Shown here: piece by piece, positions 39,129 through 48,609 of the stretch
How the letters are laid out: each line of letters starts with the position of its first letter
How positions within the stretch are numbered: position 1 is the first letter of the stretch
Assembly (NCBI GenBank): GCA_963612735.1
Contig: CAVDWX010000010.1
Coordinates: 1-64,000 of the forward strand
Direction: 5' to 3'
Source: CAVDWX01 sp963612735
GTDB taxonomy: Bacteria; Bacillota_I; Bacilli_A; RFN20; CAG-826
Length of the DNA stretch: 64,000 nucleotides
The notes under the pieces: model-generated
Database searches by the model: none
The model's input: only the letters and a program-made list of their open reading frames with translations
Told to the model about the DNA's origin: nothing
Translations under genes and position numbers: made by a program

Positions 39129-39217
39129 AGAGATAATATTAAATATTAAGGTCGATAATTCCACCTTTTTAAGATAGCAATATTATGATAGAATACATTC
39201 GCTTATTGGAGTTAAAT

Positions 39218-40294
39218 ATGGAAGATAGTATGTATCAAAGGCTACAAACAGCCTCAAAGAGATTTGAAGAGATTGAAAACGAACTTCTCGATGAAAATAT
39301 TATGAAAGATGTGGCTCATTTTCGTGAAATATCGAAAGAGCGGGCAGTCTTAGAACCTCAAGTCATAGCTTTTAAACAATATTTGAAAAATGAAGAAGAT
39401 TATCAAGCTGCCTTAGAAATGTCTCATGATTCTGATCCTGAACTTGTGGAACTCGGAAAAGAAGAAATTAAAAGAATTGAAAAAGAACAAGAAGACTTAA
39501 TTGAATCCATTCGACAAATGCTCATTCCTAAAGATCCTAATGATGATAAAAACATCGTTGTTGAAATTAGAGGTGCAGCGGGTGGAGACGAAGCCAATAT
39601 TTTTGCGGGCGATTTATTTAGAATGTATACAAGATACGCTGAAAGGCAAGGTTGGAAGGTTCAAATGGTGGATGAAAATCCTTCTGAAGCTGGTGGATTT
39701 TCAACTGTCTCATTTATGATAAAAGGTAAAAGCGTATATTCTAAACTTAAATATGAAAGCGGAGCACACCGCGTTCAACGCGTTCCTAAAACAGAAGCAT
39801 CCGGAAGAATTCATACTTCCACTGCGACAGTACTCGTCATGCCGGAAGCGGAAGAAATTGATGTTCAAATCAATCCAAATGATTTACAAGTCGATACTTA
39901 TCATTCTCAAGGTGCAGGTGGACAAAACGTCAATAAAACTGAATCCGCAGTGAGAATTACCCATATTCCAACCGGGATTGTTGTAGCTTGTCAAACTGAA
40001 AAATCTCAAATTCAAAATCGTGAAATTGCAATGAGAATGTTAAGAGCAAAAATCTATTCAACTTTACTTGAAAAACAACAAGAAGAAATTGGCAATGAAA
40101 GAAGGCTTAAAGTTGGAACAGGTGAAAGAAGTGAAAAGATAAGAACATACAATTATCCACAAAATAGAGTTACTGATCATCGCATTAATTTCACGATTCA
40201 AAAATTAGATCGAGTCATTGAAGGCGAATTAGATGAAATCATTGAAGCACTCATTCATTTTGACCAATCTAGTAAAATAGCGGGAGAAAAATAA
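39218..40294 (+). CDS. prfA: Peptide chain release factor 1
   Basis: A 358-residue factor ending translation at UAA and UAG. The GGQ motif is in [12 protein letters not shown], with the PxT-type recognition region before it. The ATG at 39218 is chosen over the in-frame ATG at 39185 because TTGGAG lies at 39206-39211 and because the resulting N-terminus (MEDSMYQRLQ) and length match the family. It ends in an overlapping TAATG with prmC, the enzyme that methylates its GGQ glutamine. Confidence 0.93.
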   Translation: MEDSMYQRLQTASKRFEEIENELLDENIMKDVAHFREISKERAVLEPQVIAFKQYLKNEEDYQAALEMSHDSDPELVELGKEEIKRIEKEQEDLIESIRQMLIPKDPNDDKNIVVEIRGAAGGDEANIFAGDLFRMYTRYAERQGWKVQMVDENPSEAGGFSTVSFMIKGKSVYSKLKYESGAHRVQRVPKTEASGRIHTSTATVLVMPEAEEIDVQINPNDLQVDTYHSQGAGGQNVNKTESAVRITHIPTGIVVACQTEKSQIQNREIAMRMLRAKIYSTLLEKQQEEIGNERRLKVGTGERSEKIRTYNYPQNRVTDHRINFTIQKLDRVIEGELDEIIEALIHFDQSSKIAGEK

Positions 40295-41136
40295 TGCCAA
40301 CGAATAGGGAAATTTATTTTTCCCTAAAAAAAGAAAATAATAGTTACCTCAATGAAAGCGTCATTAGAATGCTTTTATGTGATATAAATGACTTTCTAGA
40401 TACTGATTTATTTATGAATTTTGATAAAGAAGTATTAAACTACAACCATTTATTGAATAATATCGATAGAGTAAGACACGGAGAACCCATACAATACGTA
40501 TTAGGTTATGCTTATTTTTTAAATGAAAAATATTTTGTTAATAAAGATGTTTTAATTCCTCGACAAGAAAGTGAGCAGCTTGTCATTGATACTTCGAAAA
40601 TCATTGCAGAATTTTTTAAAAATGAGCAAAAGCTCAATATTTTAGATGTTGGAACTGGTTCAGGCATATTAGCAATTAATTTAAAAAAAAGGTTTGATTA
40701 TGCCTCTATATATGGCTTAGATATTTCTAGTCTTGCCTTAAAAATAGCAAAAGAAAATAGTCGAATTCATCATGTTGATATCAATTTTTTTAACGCTGAT
40801 TTATTAACCTATAATTTTGATAATTTTTATGATGTTATTATTTCTAACCCTCCATATATAAAAAGTGAAGAAACGGTTGATGAACAAGTCTTAAAATATG
40901 AACCACACCTCGCTTTATTTGCCACACCTTCAACTTTATTTTATGAATATATTTTTAAAGCATATTCAAAATTCATAGATAAAAAATATGTGCTCGCTTT
41001 TGAAATCGGGGAAGATCAAGTTAATGATTTAACTGTTTTAATTAAGCATTATCTTCCATCAAGTAAATACGATTTTAAGAAAGATTTATATAATAAATAT
41101 CGATTTCTCTATATAATAAACAACGGAGGTGCTTAA
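40294..41136 (+). CDS. prmC: Release factor glutamine methyltransferase
   Basis: A 280-residue SAM-dependent enzyme that methylates the GGQ glutamine of RF1 and RF2. The SAM site (ILDVGTGSGILAINL) and the catalytic NPPY in ISNPPYIKSEE are visible; the N-terminal helical domain recognises the release factor. The start shares a base with the prfA stop. Confidence 0.92.
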   Translation: MPTNREIYFSLKKENNSYLNESVIRMLLCDINDFLDTDLFMNFDKEVLNYNHLLNNIDRVRHGEPIQYVLGYAYFLNEKYFVNKDVLIPRQESEQLVIDTSKIIAEFFKNEQKLNILDVGTGSGILAINLKKRFDYASIYGLDISSLALKIAKENSRIHHVDINFFNADLLTYNFDNFYDVIISNPPYIKSEETVDEQVLKYEPHLALFATPSTLFYEYIFKAYSKFIDKKYVLAFEIGEDQVNDLTVLIKHYLPSSKYDFKKDLYNKYRFLYIINNGGA

Positions 41137-41137
41137 G

Positions 41138-41764
41138 ATGAGCCATCTTAACAACGTTGACGAACATTTAGACGCTCAGATTCAAGAAGCTGCTTACCAT
41201 CTTCTTAATCATGGTGTTGTTGCATTTCCTACCGAGACTGTCATGGGAGTTGGAGTCGTCTATGATGACGAATTCGCCTATAACCGCCTCAACAATGTCA
41301 AACATCGACCAGAAGATAAACCATATTCCTTAATGGTTCAATCTCCTGACCAAATTGGCTTTTTCGCGGTATTAACACCAGAAAGTAAAAAAGTTATTAA
41401 CGCTTTCCTTCCTGGACCATTAACTTTGTTATTGCCTGTTAAAAAGAATGTGCCAGTTTGGGTAACTCACGGGGGACCTGTGATTGGAATTCGTGTTTCT
41501 TCTTGTGAAACAACAGAATTACTTCTCAAATATACCGGCAAACCACTTTTGGCTCCAAGTGCAAACCGTTCAGGACAAAAACCCGCGATGAGTAGTGAAG
41601 AAGTTAAAAATATCTTTGGCGATGAACTCGACTATATTGTGAACGGAGTTGCTGAAGGAGGTCTACCTTCTACTATTCTAGATATGACCACTCCTGAACT
41701 TAAAATAGTTCGTCAGGGACCAATCACCCTTGAAATGATTGAAAAAGTGTTAAAAGGAGAATAG
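41138..41764 (+). CDS. tsaC: L-threonylcarbamoyladenylate synthase (TsaC/Sua5 type)
   Basis: A 208-residue enzyme making threonylcarbamoyl-AMP for the t6A37 tRNA modification. It shows FPTETVMGVG, KHRPEDKPYSLMV, and PSANRSGQKPA, and lacks the extra C-terminal Sua5 domain. The ATG at 41138 has GGAGG at 41125-41129 eight bases before it; a GTG at 41129 overlaps that site and is unlikely to be used. Second bottom of the prfA-prmC-tsaC-rpiB operon. Confidence 0.9.
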   Translation: MSHLNNVDEHLDAQIQEAAYHLLNHGVVAFPTETVMGVGVVYDDEFAYNRLNNVKHRPEDKPYSLMVQSPDQIGFFAVLTPESKKVINAFLPGPLTLLLPVKKNVPVWVTHGGPVIGIRVSSCETTELLLKYTGKPLLAPSANRSGQKPAMSSEEVKNIFGDELDYIVNGVAEGGLPSTILDMTTPELKIVRQGPITLEMIEKVLKGE

Positions 41765-41767
41765 GAA

Positions 41768-42214
41768 ATGTGCAAAATCGCGATTGGCAGTGATCATGGT
41801 GGATTCGATTATAAAACCGCTATTATTGAGCATTTAAAAGATGAAGGGTTCGAAGTTATCGACTGCGGAACATATTCAAAAGATTCCTGTCACTATCCCA
41901 TATATGGAGAATTAGTGGCAAATAAAGTAGCTTCTAAAGAATGCCAATTTGGGATTTTAATTTGCACTAGTGGAGAAGGCATTTCTATCACCGCGAATAA
42001 AGTTAAAGGGGTTAGATGTGGAATTGCCTATTGTGATGAAGTTACGGCTTTAATGCGTCAACATAATGATGCGAATGTAGTAGCGTTTGGTGAAAAATTC
42101 ATGGAGCTAAAGGATGTTATTAGAAGAGTGGATATCTTCTTAAACACTGAATTTGAAGGAGGCCGACACGCAATTAGAGTCAATCTCATTAAAGAGATTG
42201 AAGCTAAAAACTAA
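41768..42214 (+). CDS. rpiB: Ribose-5-phosphate isomerase B (RpiB/LacAB family)
   Basis: A 148-residue isomerase interconverting ribose 5-phosphate and ribulose 5-phosphate. IAIGSDHGGFDYK at the start and ITANKVKGVRCGIAY are typical. The active-site loop reads CTSGEGIS where most RpiB have CGTGIG, so the Cys is kept but the glycine-rich loop differs; a LacAB-like sugar-phosphate specificity cannot be excluded. It is the last gene before the terminator at 42225. Confidence 0.88.
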   Translation: MCKIAIGSDHGGFDYKTAIIEHLKDEGFEVIDCGTYSKDSCHYPIYGELVANKVASKECQFGILICTSGEGISITANKVKGVRCGIAYCDEVTALMRQHNDANVVAFGEKFMELKDVIRRVDIFLNTEFEGGRHAIRVNLIKEIEAKN

Positions 42215-42224
42215 AGCCGTAAAG

Positions 42225-42246
42225 CTGGCAGGGCGCCAGTTTTTTT
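42225..42246 (+). terminator. Rho-independent terminator after rpiB
   Basis: CTGGC (42225-42229) pairs with GCCAG (42235-42239) around a five-base loop, followed by seven T. It separates the prfA operon from comFA. Confidence 0.85.
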
Positions 42247-42280
42247 AAAAAAAATAACGATTTTCTTCCTATATATTAAT

Positions 42281-43429
42281 GTGGGAAGTATTTTTTATAA
42301 ATGTCCAATCTGTGGGAATGAAGACCCTAAATATATCGGTTACATTAACGATAAACCGTACTGTCGAAAATGTATCTCTTTTAAAGGTGAAGGAGTTATT
42401 TATTATCAAGATCCTCCTAAAAAAGCACCTCTATTTATTAGTTATGAATTATCTAATGAACAAAAAGAGTTATCTAAAAAATTATTAGCAAATTATAAAA
42501 ACGGAATTAATTCATTAGTGCACGCTGTCTGTGGAGCGGGTAAAACTGAAATCGTCTTACAAGTTATTCAATATGCATTAAAGTGTGGAGATAAAGTTGC
42601 ATTTGCGGTTCCAAGAAGAGATGTCGTAATCGAATTATATGACCGGTTTGCTTCATTTTTTAAAAATAATAGCTGTGAAGCGATATATGGAGGTCATCAT
42701 CAAATCTTAAAAGCGGATTTATTAATTTTGACCACTCACCAACTATATCGTTATAAAAATTATTTTGATTTATTAATCATCGATGAAATTGATGCTTTTC
42801 CATTTAACGGTAATGATATCTTAAATATCTTTTTCAAGAGATCGATTAAGGGCCATTACATCATGATGTCAGCGACCCCTTCTTTAAAAGTTATAAACGC
42901 ATTTAAAAAAGAAGGATTTGATTTACTTGAATTAAATCATCGATTCCACGGTCACCCTCTTCCTGTACCAGAAGTGATTATAAAACCTAGACCAATATTA
43001 AAATTGTATCTTATAAAATATCTCAAAAAATTTAAAAAGGAGAATAAACAAGTATTTATTTTTTGCCCTACAATCAACGAATCAATAGAGATGTATCAAT
43101 TTATTTCCATCTTCGTTAGGGGTGGGGATTATGTCAATTCCAAAAAAGAGGATAGAAATGAAACAATTTTGCGTTTTAAAAAAGGTGTTACACGTTATAT
43201 CGTGACCACTGCAGTACTTGAAAGAGGAGTGACAATAAGGGATTTACAAGTAATTGTTTATCACGCTGATAGCAAGATATATGACTCGCATGCCTTAGTG
43301 CAAATATCGGGAAGAGTAGGTCGAAAAAAAGATGCTCCTACTGGAAAGGTAATATTTTTGTGTGAAGAAAATACTAAAGATATTGAAAAATGTATTGAAG
43401 AAATTAATTACGCCAACAAAGATTTGTAA
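42281..43429 (+). CDS. comFA: ComFA-type DNA translocase helicase
   Basis: A 382-residue superfamily 2 ATPase of the competence system, thought to help pull single-stranded DNA into the cell. The N-terminus has a four-Cys zinc site (CPICG and CRKC), then Walker A CGAGKTEI near residue 88, DEID, SATPS, and QISGRVGRKK as motif VI. The start is a GTG at 42281 with no clear ribosome site; an ATG two bases earlier is in another frame. It overlaps comFC by about 68 bases. No other competence genes are in the window. Confidence 0.85.
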   Translation: MGSIFYKCPICGNEDPKYIGYINDKPYCRKCISFKGEGVIYYQDPPKKAPLFISYELSNEQKELSKKLLANYKNGINSLVHAVCGAGKTEIVLQVIQYALKCGDKVAFAVPRRDVVIELYDRFASFFKNNSCEAIYGGHHQILKADLLILTTHQLYRYKNYFDLLIIDEIDAFPFNGNDILNIFFKRSIKGHYIMMSATPSLKVINAFKKEGFDLLELNHRFHGHPLPVPEVIIKPRPILKLYLIKYLKKFKKENKQVFIFCPTINESIEMYQFISIFVRGGDYVNSKKEDRNETILRFKKGVTRYIVTTAVLERGVTIRDLQVIVYHADSKIYDSHALVQISGRVGRKKDAPTGKVIFLCEENTKDIEKCIEEINYANKDL

Positions 43430-44042
43430 ATTATGTTTTAAGGAGTATATAGATGTATCAACCTACTCATTAATTCATAATGATTCATGTTGTTGCCCTA
43501 ATTGCTATCATCAATTTAATCCTATTTTTACTATTTCTAAACTGAGCAATATCGAGGTGCTTTCTATCTATAATTACGATGATGTCATGCATAATCTAAT
43601 CTATCAACTTAAAGGTTGCTTTGATTATGAATTAGGACCAATATTTTTATCTAGATACGCTCACGAGTTAAAAATCAAATATAGGAATTATTATATGGTT
43701 CCAGTCCCTTCCTATCATCTCGATGATGAAAGAAGAGGATTTAATCATGTTAAGGCGATATTTGCTCCTCTTAAGCTAAAAATGATTGATTGCTTATATA
43801 AAGCCAAAGAATATAAACAATCAGATCATACCCGAAGTGGAAGAAAAGAAATTCATAAGGTATTAAAAATAAGAGATGATAACGAAATAAAAGGAAAAAA
43901 CATCCTTATCGTTGACGATATTTTTACAACTGGAAATACTTTAAGCGCGGCGATACATTTAATTGAACGATTTCATCCTAAACGAATTAAAATCTTGGTT
44001 TTAGCTAAAGTCATTCCAAAATTTAGCGATGATACTAAATAA
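43362..44042 (+). CDS. comFC: ComFC phosphoribosyltransferase-like protein
   Basis: A 226-residue protein with an N-terminal zinc ribbon (ICKLC, CPNC) and a type I PRPP motif NILIVDDIFTTGNTLSAA near residue 188. In naturally competent bacteria it acts with ComFA; its enzyme activity is unknown. The start is uncertain: the GTG at 43362 gives a 68-base overlap with comFA, with AAAGG 12 bases upstream; TTG codons at 43383 and 43392 are alternatives that would still include the first Cys pair. Confidence 0.85.
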   Translation: MKKILKILKNVLKKLITPTKICKLCFKEYIDVSTYSLIHNDSCCCPNCYHQFNPIFTISKLSNIEVLSIYNYDDVMHNLIYQLKGCFDYELGPIFLSRYAHELKIKYRNYYMVPVPSYHLDDERRGFNHVKAIFAPLKLKMIDCLYKAKEYKQSDHTRSGRKEIHKVLKIRDDNEIKGKNILIVDDIFTTGNTLSAAIHLIERFHPKRIKILVLAKVIPKFSDDTK

Positions 44043-44050
44043 TTTAGTAT

Positions 44051-44104
44051 TAGACTATGAAATGGATGAATGATATATTTATTAAGCAAATGTCAATGAC
44101 ATTT
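44051..44104 (+). promoter_or_regulatory. secA promoter region with 17-bp palindrome
   Basis: TAGACT (44051-44056) and TATATT (44074-44079) with a 17-base spacer form a fair promoter. About nine bases downstream is the palindrome AAATGTCAATGACATTT (44088-44104), with eight-base arms around one base. A direct repeat TTTAGTATTAGA occurs at 44043-44054 and 44103-44114, enclosing the promoter. The palindrome sits at the expected transcription start and looks like a repressor site. Confidence 0.5.
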
Positions 44105-44126
44105 TAGTATTAGAAAGGCACGATTA

Positions 44127-46544
44127 GTGTTGGTGAATTATATGGGATTTTTCGACAGAAGATTGCTCAAAAAATATGATAAAGAAGCAAATAAAGTTTT
44201 AGCTTTAGAGCCAGTTATGGAAAAGCTTACTAATGAAGAATTAGTGGCCAAGACTGCATATTTTAAAGACTTGTTAGCACACGATAAAACGCTTGATGAT
44301 ATTAAGATTGAAGCTTTTGCGGTTGCAAGAGAAGCCGCGAGAAGAACATTAGGCGAATTCCCTTATAAAGTTCAAGTTATTGGTTCATTAGTACTTCACG
44401 CTGGTGATGTCGCTGAAATGAAAACCGGTGAAGGAAAAACCTTAACCGCGACAATGGCGGTTTATCTCAATGCTCTAGCGGGGACTGGCGTTCACGTCGT
44501 CACTGTTAACGAATATCTATCTCAACGTGATGCGGAATGGATGGGACAAATATATCGTTTTTTAGGCTTATCTGTTGGAGTTAACTTAAGAGCTAAAACC
44601 ACTCGAGAAAAGAAAGAAGCGTATCTATGCGATATTACTTATACCACTAATTCGGAATTAGGTTTTGATTACCTAAGAGATAACATGGCAGTGGATATGG
44701 AGAATAGAGTCTTAAGAGGATTAAATTTCTGTTTAGTTGATGAAGCTGACTCTATTTTAATCGATGAATCTAGAACGCCTTTAATTATTTCTGGTGGTGC
44801 GAAAGCTTCACCTTCCCAATATACAGTTGCTGATCGTTTTGTTAAAACATTAAAAAAAGAAGTTGACTATGTCGTTGATGTCAAAGAAAAGACTGTTAAT
44901 TTAACTGATAATGGTAACGCTAAAGCTGAAAGAATGTTTGGTATTAAAAACTTATACGATCCAGAATACGCTGATTTAGTCCATCGAATTCATAATGCTT
45001 TAAAAGCTAATTATATCATGCACCGTGATGTCGATTATCTCGTTGATGGAGAAGGGCAAGTTCAAATCATCGACCAATTCACTGGCCGTGTCTTACCTGG
45101 AAGAGAATGGTCTGATGGATTACATCAAGCTGTTCAAGCAAAAGAAAATGTTACCATCAAACAAGAAACGATTACGATGGCGACGATTACTTATCAAAAC
45201 TTCTTCCGTTTGTATAAGAAAATGGCGGGTATGACCGGTACTGCTAAAACTGAAGAGGAAGAATTTAGAAAGATTTATAACATGCGAGTGGTTTGTGTTC
45301 CTACCAATAAACCAGTCATTCGTATTGACGCATTAGATTATGTTTACGCTCATAAGGGACCAAAACTTGCTGCTTTAATTAAAGAAGTAAAAGAAAGACA
45401 TGAGAAAGGTCAACCAATATTAATTGGTACTGTTTCAGTTGAATCAAGTGAAGAAATATCGGCTTTACTTACTGAAGCGGGGTTGCCTCATGAAATGTTA
45501 AACGCTAAAAATCACGCTCGTGAAGCTGAAATCATCTCTCACGCTGGTGAAAAAGGGGCAATAACACTTGCCACTAATATGGCGGGTCGTGGTACTGATA
45601 TTAAGATTAATGATGAAGTTAGAGCTCTTGGTGGTTTATGCGTTTTTGGCACCGAAAGACATGAATCAAGACGTATTGATAATCAGTTAAGAGGACGTTC
45701 AGGCCGTCAAGGCGATCCTGGATTCTCACGTTTCTACGTTTCTTTTGATGATACATTACTTATTAGATTTGCTGCGGATGGTATTAGAAACTTCATCGAG
45801 AAAAATTGTGGTGAAGAAGCTCTTGAAGCAAAATTAGTTACTAACGTTATTACCAGTGCTCAAAAACGTATCGAAGGTCAAAACTTTGATATTCGTAAAT
45901 CATTGCTTGAATATGATGATGTCTTAGCCAAACAAAGACAAATAGTTTACGATAAACGTGATCGAATTATTGAAGGTAAAAATATTTCCGATATTATCGA
46001 TGAAATTTTTGAAACAACTGGCGAATTCTTATGTAAAAAAGCTATCCCAGTTGATTCTAGAGATAATTTAGTTTCAGGGAATTTATTAGTTAAGCAATTA
46101 GAACCACGTTTCTTGGAACCTGGCACTATTGTTGCCAATTTATATAATGAATGTCCTGTTGAAGACTGCGCTACTGACGTGAGCGATTTAATTTATGAAA
46201 GATATCTTAAAAATAGAGCGGAGTGGCCTGAAGAAGTGGCTAATCATGTTGAACGTTCTATTATTTTAAGAACAATTGATCAAAACTGGACCAAACATAT
46301 CGATGCGATGGCAAGACTCCGTGAAGGAATTCATCTAAGAAGTTATGCAAATGTTAATCCTTTACAAGATTATGTCAATGAAGGCTATCGCATGTTTAGA
46401 GAGTGTTTAGAAATGGCTTCTGTGGACGCTGTTTTATCTCTTGTCAATGTAAAAGTCGAAATTAAACCTCAAGTTGAAGAAGAAAGCACTAATCATCTCG
46501 ATTCACCTTCTAGTGATAATGCTGAAAATGGAGACAATAAATAA
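44127..46544 (+). CDS. secA: Preprotein translocase ATPase SecA
   Basis: An 805-residue motor that pushes unfolded proteins through SecYEG. Motifs: GEGKTLTATMA (Walker A) near residue 100, VDEADSILIDESRTPLIISG (motif II), TNMAGRGTDIK, and GRSGRQGDPG (motif VI). The C-terminal zinc-binding SEC-C tail is absent; the protein ends in an acidic Ser/Asn-rich tail. GTG at 44127 has GAAAGG (44113-44118) eight bases before it; an ATG at 44142 matches the usual MGxF start and may be used instead. Its stop overlaps the prfB start (TAATG). The gene hpf, often between comFC and secA, is missing. Confidence 0.93.
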   Translation: MLVNYMGFFDRRLLKKYDKEANKVLALEPVMEKLTNEELVAKTAYFKDLLAHDKTLDDIKIEAFAVAREAARRTLGEFPYKVQVIGSLVLHAGDVAEMKTGEGKTLTATMAVYLNALAGTGVHVVTVNEYLSQRDAEWMGQIYRFLGLSVGVNLRAKTTREKKEAYLCDITYTTNSELGFDYLRDNMAVDMENRVLRGLNFCLVDEADSILIDESRTPLIISGGAKASPSQYTVADRFVKTLKKEVDYVVDVKEKTVNLTDNGNAKAERMFGIKNLYDPEYADLVHRIHNALKANYIMHRDVDYLVDGEGQVQIIDQFTGRVLPGREWSDGLHQAVQAKENVTIKQETITMATITYQNFFRLYKKMAGMTGTAKTEEEEFRKIYNMRVVCVPTNKPVIRIDALDYVYAHKGPKLAALIKEVKERHEKGQPILIGTVSVESSEEISALLTEAGLPHEMLNAKNHAREAEIISHAGEKGAITLATNMAGRGTDIKINDEVRALGGLCVFGTERHESRRIDNQLRGRSGRQGDPGFSRFYVSFDDTLLIRFAADGIRNFIEKNCGEEALEAKLVTNVITSAQKRIEGQNFDIRKSLLEYDDVLAKQRQIVYDKRDRIIEGKNISDIIDEIFETTGEFLCKKAIPVDSRDNLVSGNLLVKQLEPRFLEPGTIVANLYNECPVEDCATDVSDLIYERYLKNRAEWPEEVANHVERSIILRTIDQNWTKHIDAMARLREGIHLRSYANVNPLQDYVNEGYRMFRECLEMASVDAVLSLVNVKVEIKPQVEEESTNHLDSPSSDNAENGDNK

Positions 46545-47651
46545 TGAAAGACATAGTCCTATTGAAACAAGAACTATGTGCTGTTGGTGAGAGAATCCAT
46601 CAACTCGGGTCTTCTCTTTGACCTTGCTAAACTTAATAAAGATATTGAAGATTTAAGTGTAAAGAGTGAAAAACCTGATTTTTGGAGTAATCAAACCGAA
46701 GCTTTAGAAATCATTGCAAAACTCAACTATTCGAAAGATATAGTTGAAAAATATAGCCGAATTAGCGGTGATTTTAATGATTTAGAGGAATTGTTAGATT
46801 TGAAAGATGAATCGATTCTAGATTCTATTTCAGACTCTTTAAATGAACTTAAAACATTAGTTAAAGAATTTGAATTACAGATTTTATTTACGGGTGAATT
46901 TGATTCTCTTAACGCTATTATTGAAATCCATCCGGGTGCGGGTGGAACAGAAGCTCAAGACTGGGCGGATATGCTTTATCGCATGTATGTCTTATATGCT
47001 GAAAATCATCGTTTCAAGATGTCTTTAATTTCTTTTGAAGCTGGTGAAGAAGCCGGAATTAAATCCGTTACTATTAAAATAAGTGGCAAAAATGCTTATG
47101 GTTTATTAAAAGGCGAAAAAGGAGTCCACCGATTAGTGCGTATTTCGCCTTTTGATTCCAATAAAAGAAGGCACACTTCATTTGCTTCAGTCAATGTCAT
47201 TCCTGAATTTAAAAGCGATAGCATTAATATTGTTATAAATGACTCTGACTTAAAAATAGATACGTATCGAAGTGGTGGTGCTGGTGGACAAAACGTCAAT
47301 AAAGTTGAAACAGCCGTTAGGATTACTCACTTACCTACTGGTATAGTTGTCTCCTGTCAAATTGAAAGAAGCCAATTGCTCAATAAAGAAACCGCAATGA
47401 GCATGTTAAAAGGTAAATTATTTTTATTAGAAGAAGAAAAAAGAAAAAATGCCTTGAACGCGATTGTCGGTGAAAAGAAAAATATCGAATGGGGTTCACA
47501 AATTAGATCTTATGTTTTTTGTCCCTATACACTGGTAAAAGATAATATTACTGGTTATGAAGAAACTGATGTTAATAGTGTTATGAATGGTAACATTGAT
47601 GGCTTTATATTTGCTTATTTAAAGAAAGGAGCTAAAGAAAATGTCAAATAA
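46544..47651 (+). CDS. prfB: Peptide chain release factor 2, with programmed +1 frameshift
   Basis: RF2 ends translation at UGA and UAA. The first 25 codons run from ATG 46544 to CTT 46616-46618, followed by an in-frame TGA at 46619-46621; a +1 shift over CTT-T-GAC continues with GAC at 46620 ([12 protein letters not shown]) for 343 more codons, giving 368 residues, the normal RF2 length. This CTTTGAC site is the classic autoregulatory frameshift: low RF2 favours the shift. The upstream GGG at 46607-46609 is a poorer anti-SD match than in Escherichia coli. The GGQ motif is [12 protein letters not shown]. Overlaps secA by one base and the next gene by 11. Confidence 0.95.
46616..46622 (+). promoter_or_regulatory. 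prfB programmed frameshift site
   Basis: CTTTGAC: ribosomes stall at the TGA with CTT in the P site and slip one base forward to GAC. The zero frame meets another stop (TAA at 46628-46630) soon after, so reading through the TGA would not help. Confidence 0.93.
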
Positions 47652-48609
47652 GATTAAAAATGTTTATAACAATTTTCTTACAACTTTTAAAAGTAAAAGT
47701 AAAAAAGATCATTTGTTTTCATTATTAAGATTTCTTCTTATTATTATCGGTTCTTTCTCTTTAGCTTTTGGAACCGTTATTTTTTATACGAAATTAGATA
47801 TTGTCGCGGGTGGATTAAGCGGCATTGCTATTATCATTCAATATTTTTTCCCTGAGTATCATTTATTAGATATCGTCGTTTGGGGTTTAACCGCTATTTT
47901 TTGGCTTATTGGAAGAATCTTTTTATCTCGAGAATTTGCTTATAAAACTTTAGCGGCCTCAATTATCTATCCTTTATTTTTAACTCTTTTATACCGAATA
48001 CCTGCTTTTAACGCGTTAGCCGATAAGGTCGCTAATGAAGGTGATACAGCCTCTTTAATTTTATGTTCCTTATTTGGTGGAGCTTTTACCGGATTAGGTG
48101 TCGCACTTTGTTTCTTAGGAGGAGGCTCTTCCGGAGGAGTGGATGTCTTTTCTTATATGGGGCAAAAATATCTTCATATTAAAGCTTCAATATGTAGCTT
48201 TATTATCGATGGCATCATTATTATTTTAGGTATGACCATTATTCCTGATAATTTTGTTAAAGGATTATGTGGAATGCTTTCGGCTTTCTTCTGTGCTTTG
48301 GTCATTGATTTAGTGTATAACAACATGTTGACATCTTATCAGGCTGATATTATCTCTAATCAACATGAACAAATATCTAGATTTGCACAAGACGAATTAG
48401 GAAGAGGTGCGACGATTATAGCCGCGAAAGGCGGATATAAAGGTGATGAGCGACCTATCTTAAGAATTGTCATTCCAAAGATGCAATATGAAAAACTTCG
48501 AGATTATGTTGCTTCTATTGATCCTCATGCCTTTATGACATTAACACGCACTAATGATGTGTTTGGCGAAGGCTTTACAAAAAACGATTGTAAAAAAAGA
48601 AAAAAATAA
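47641..48609 (+). CDS. YitT-family membrane protein (DUF161 plus DUF2179)
   Basis: A 322-residue protein with about five to six helices in the first 220 residues ([26 protein letters not shown]) and a soluble C-terminal DUF2179 domain ([24 protein letters not shown]). Family members in Bacillus are abundant but of unknown activity; the soluble domain resembles small ligand-binding regulators. It overlaps prfB by 11 bases and its stop overlaps the uvrB ATG. Confidence 0.85.
   Translation: MSNKIKNVYNNFLTTFKSKSKKDHLFSLLRFLLIIIGSFSLAFGTVIFYTKLDIVAGGLSGIAIIIQYFFPEYHLLDIVVWGLTAIFWLIGRIFLSREFAYKTLAASIIYPLFLTLLYRIPAFNALADKVANEGDTASLILCSLFGGAFTGLGVALCFLGGGSSGGVDVFSYMGQKYLHIKASICSFIIDGIIIILGMTIIPDNFVKGLCGMLSAFFCALVIDLVYNNMLTSYQADIISNQHEQISRFAQDELGRGATIIAAKGGYKGDERPILRIVIPKMQYEKLRDYVASIDPHAFMTLTRTNDVFGEGFTKNDCKKRKK

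Noticed and set aside
39083..39217. SRP RNA gene next to dnaX, as in other Firmicutes
   Set aside because: The gap is only about 135 bases, is filled by promoter elements, and the conserved GNAR tetraloop stem was not seen.
42225..42280. comFA start upstream inside the rpiB terminator region
   Set aside because: No in-frame ATG with a ribosome site is present before GTG 42281, and the zinc-finger Cys begin soon after that codon.
46619..46621. TGA inside prfB as a tryptophan codon (Mollicutes code 4)
   Set aside because: The zero frame meets TAA nine bases later, the site is the known RF2 frameshift motif, and several other genes end in TGA.
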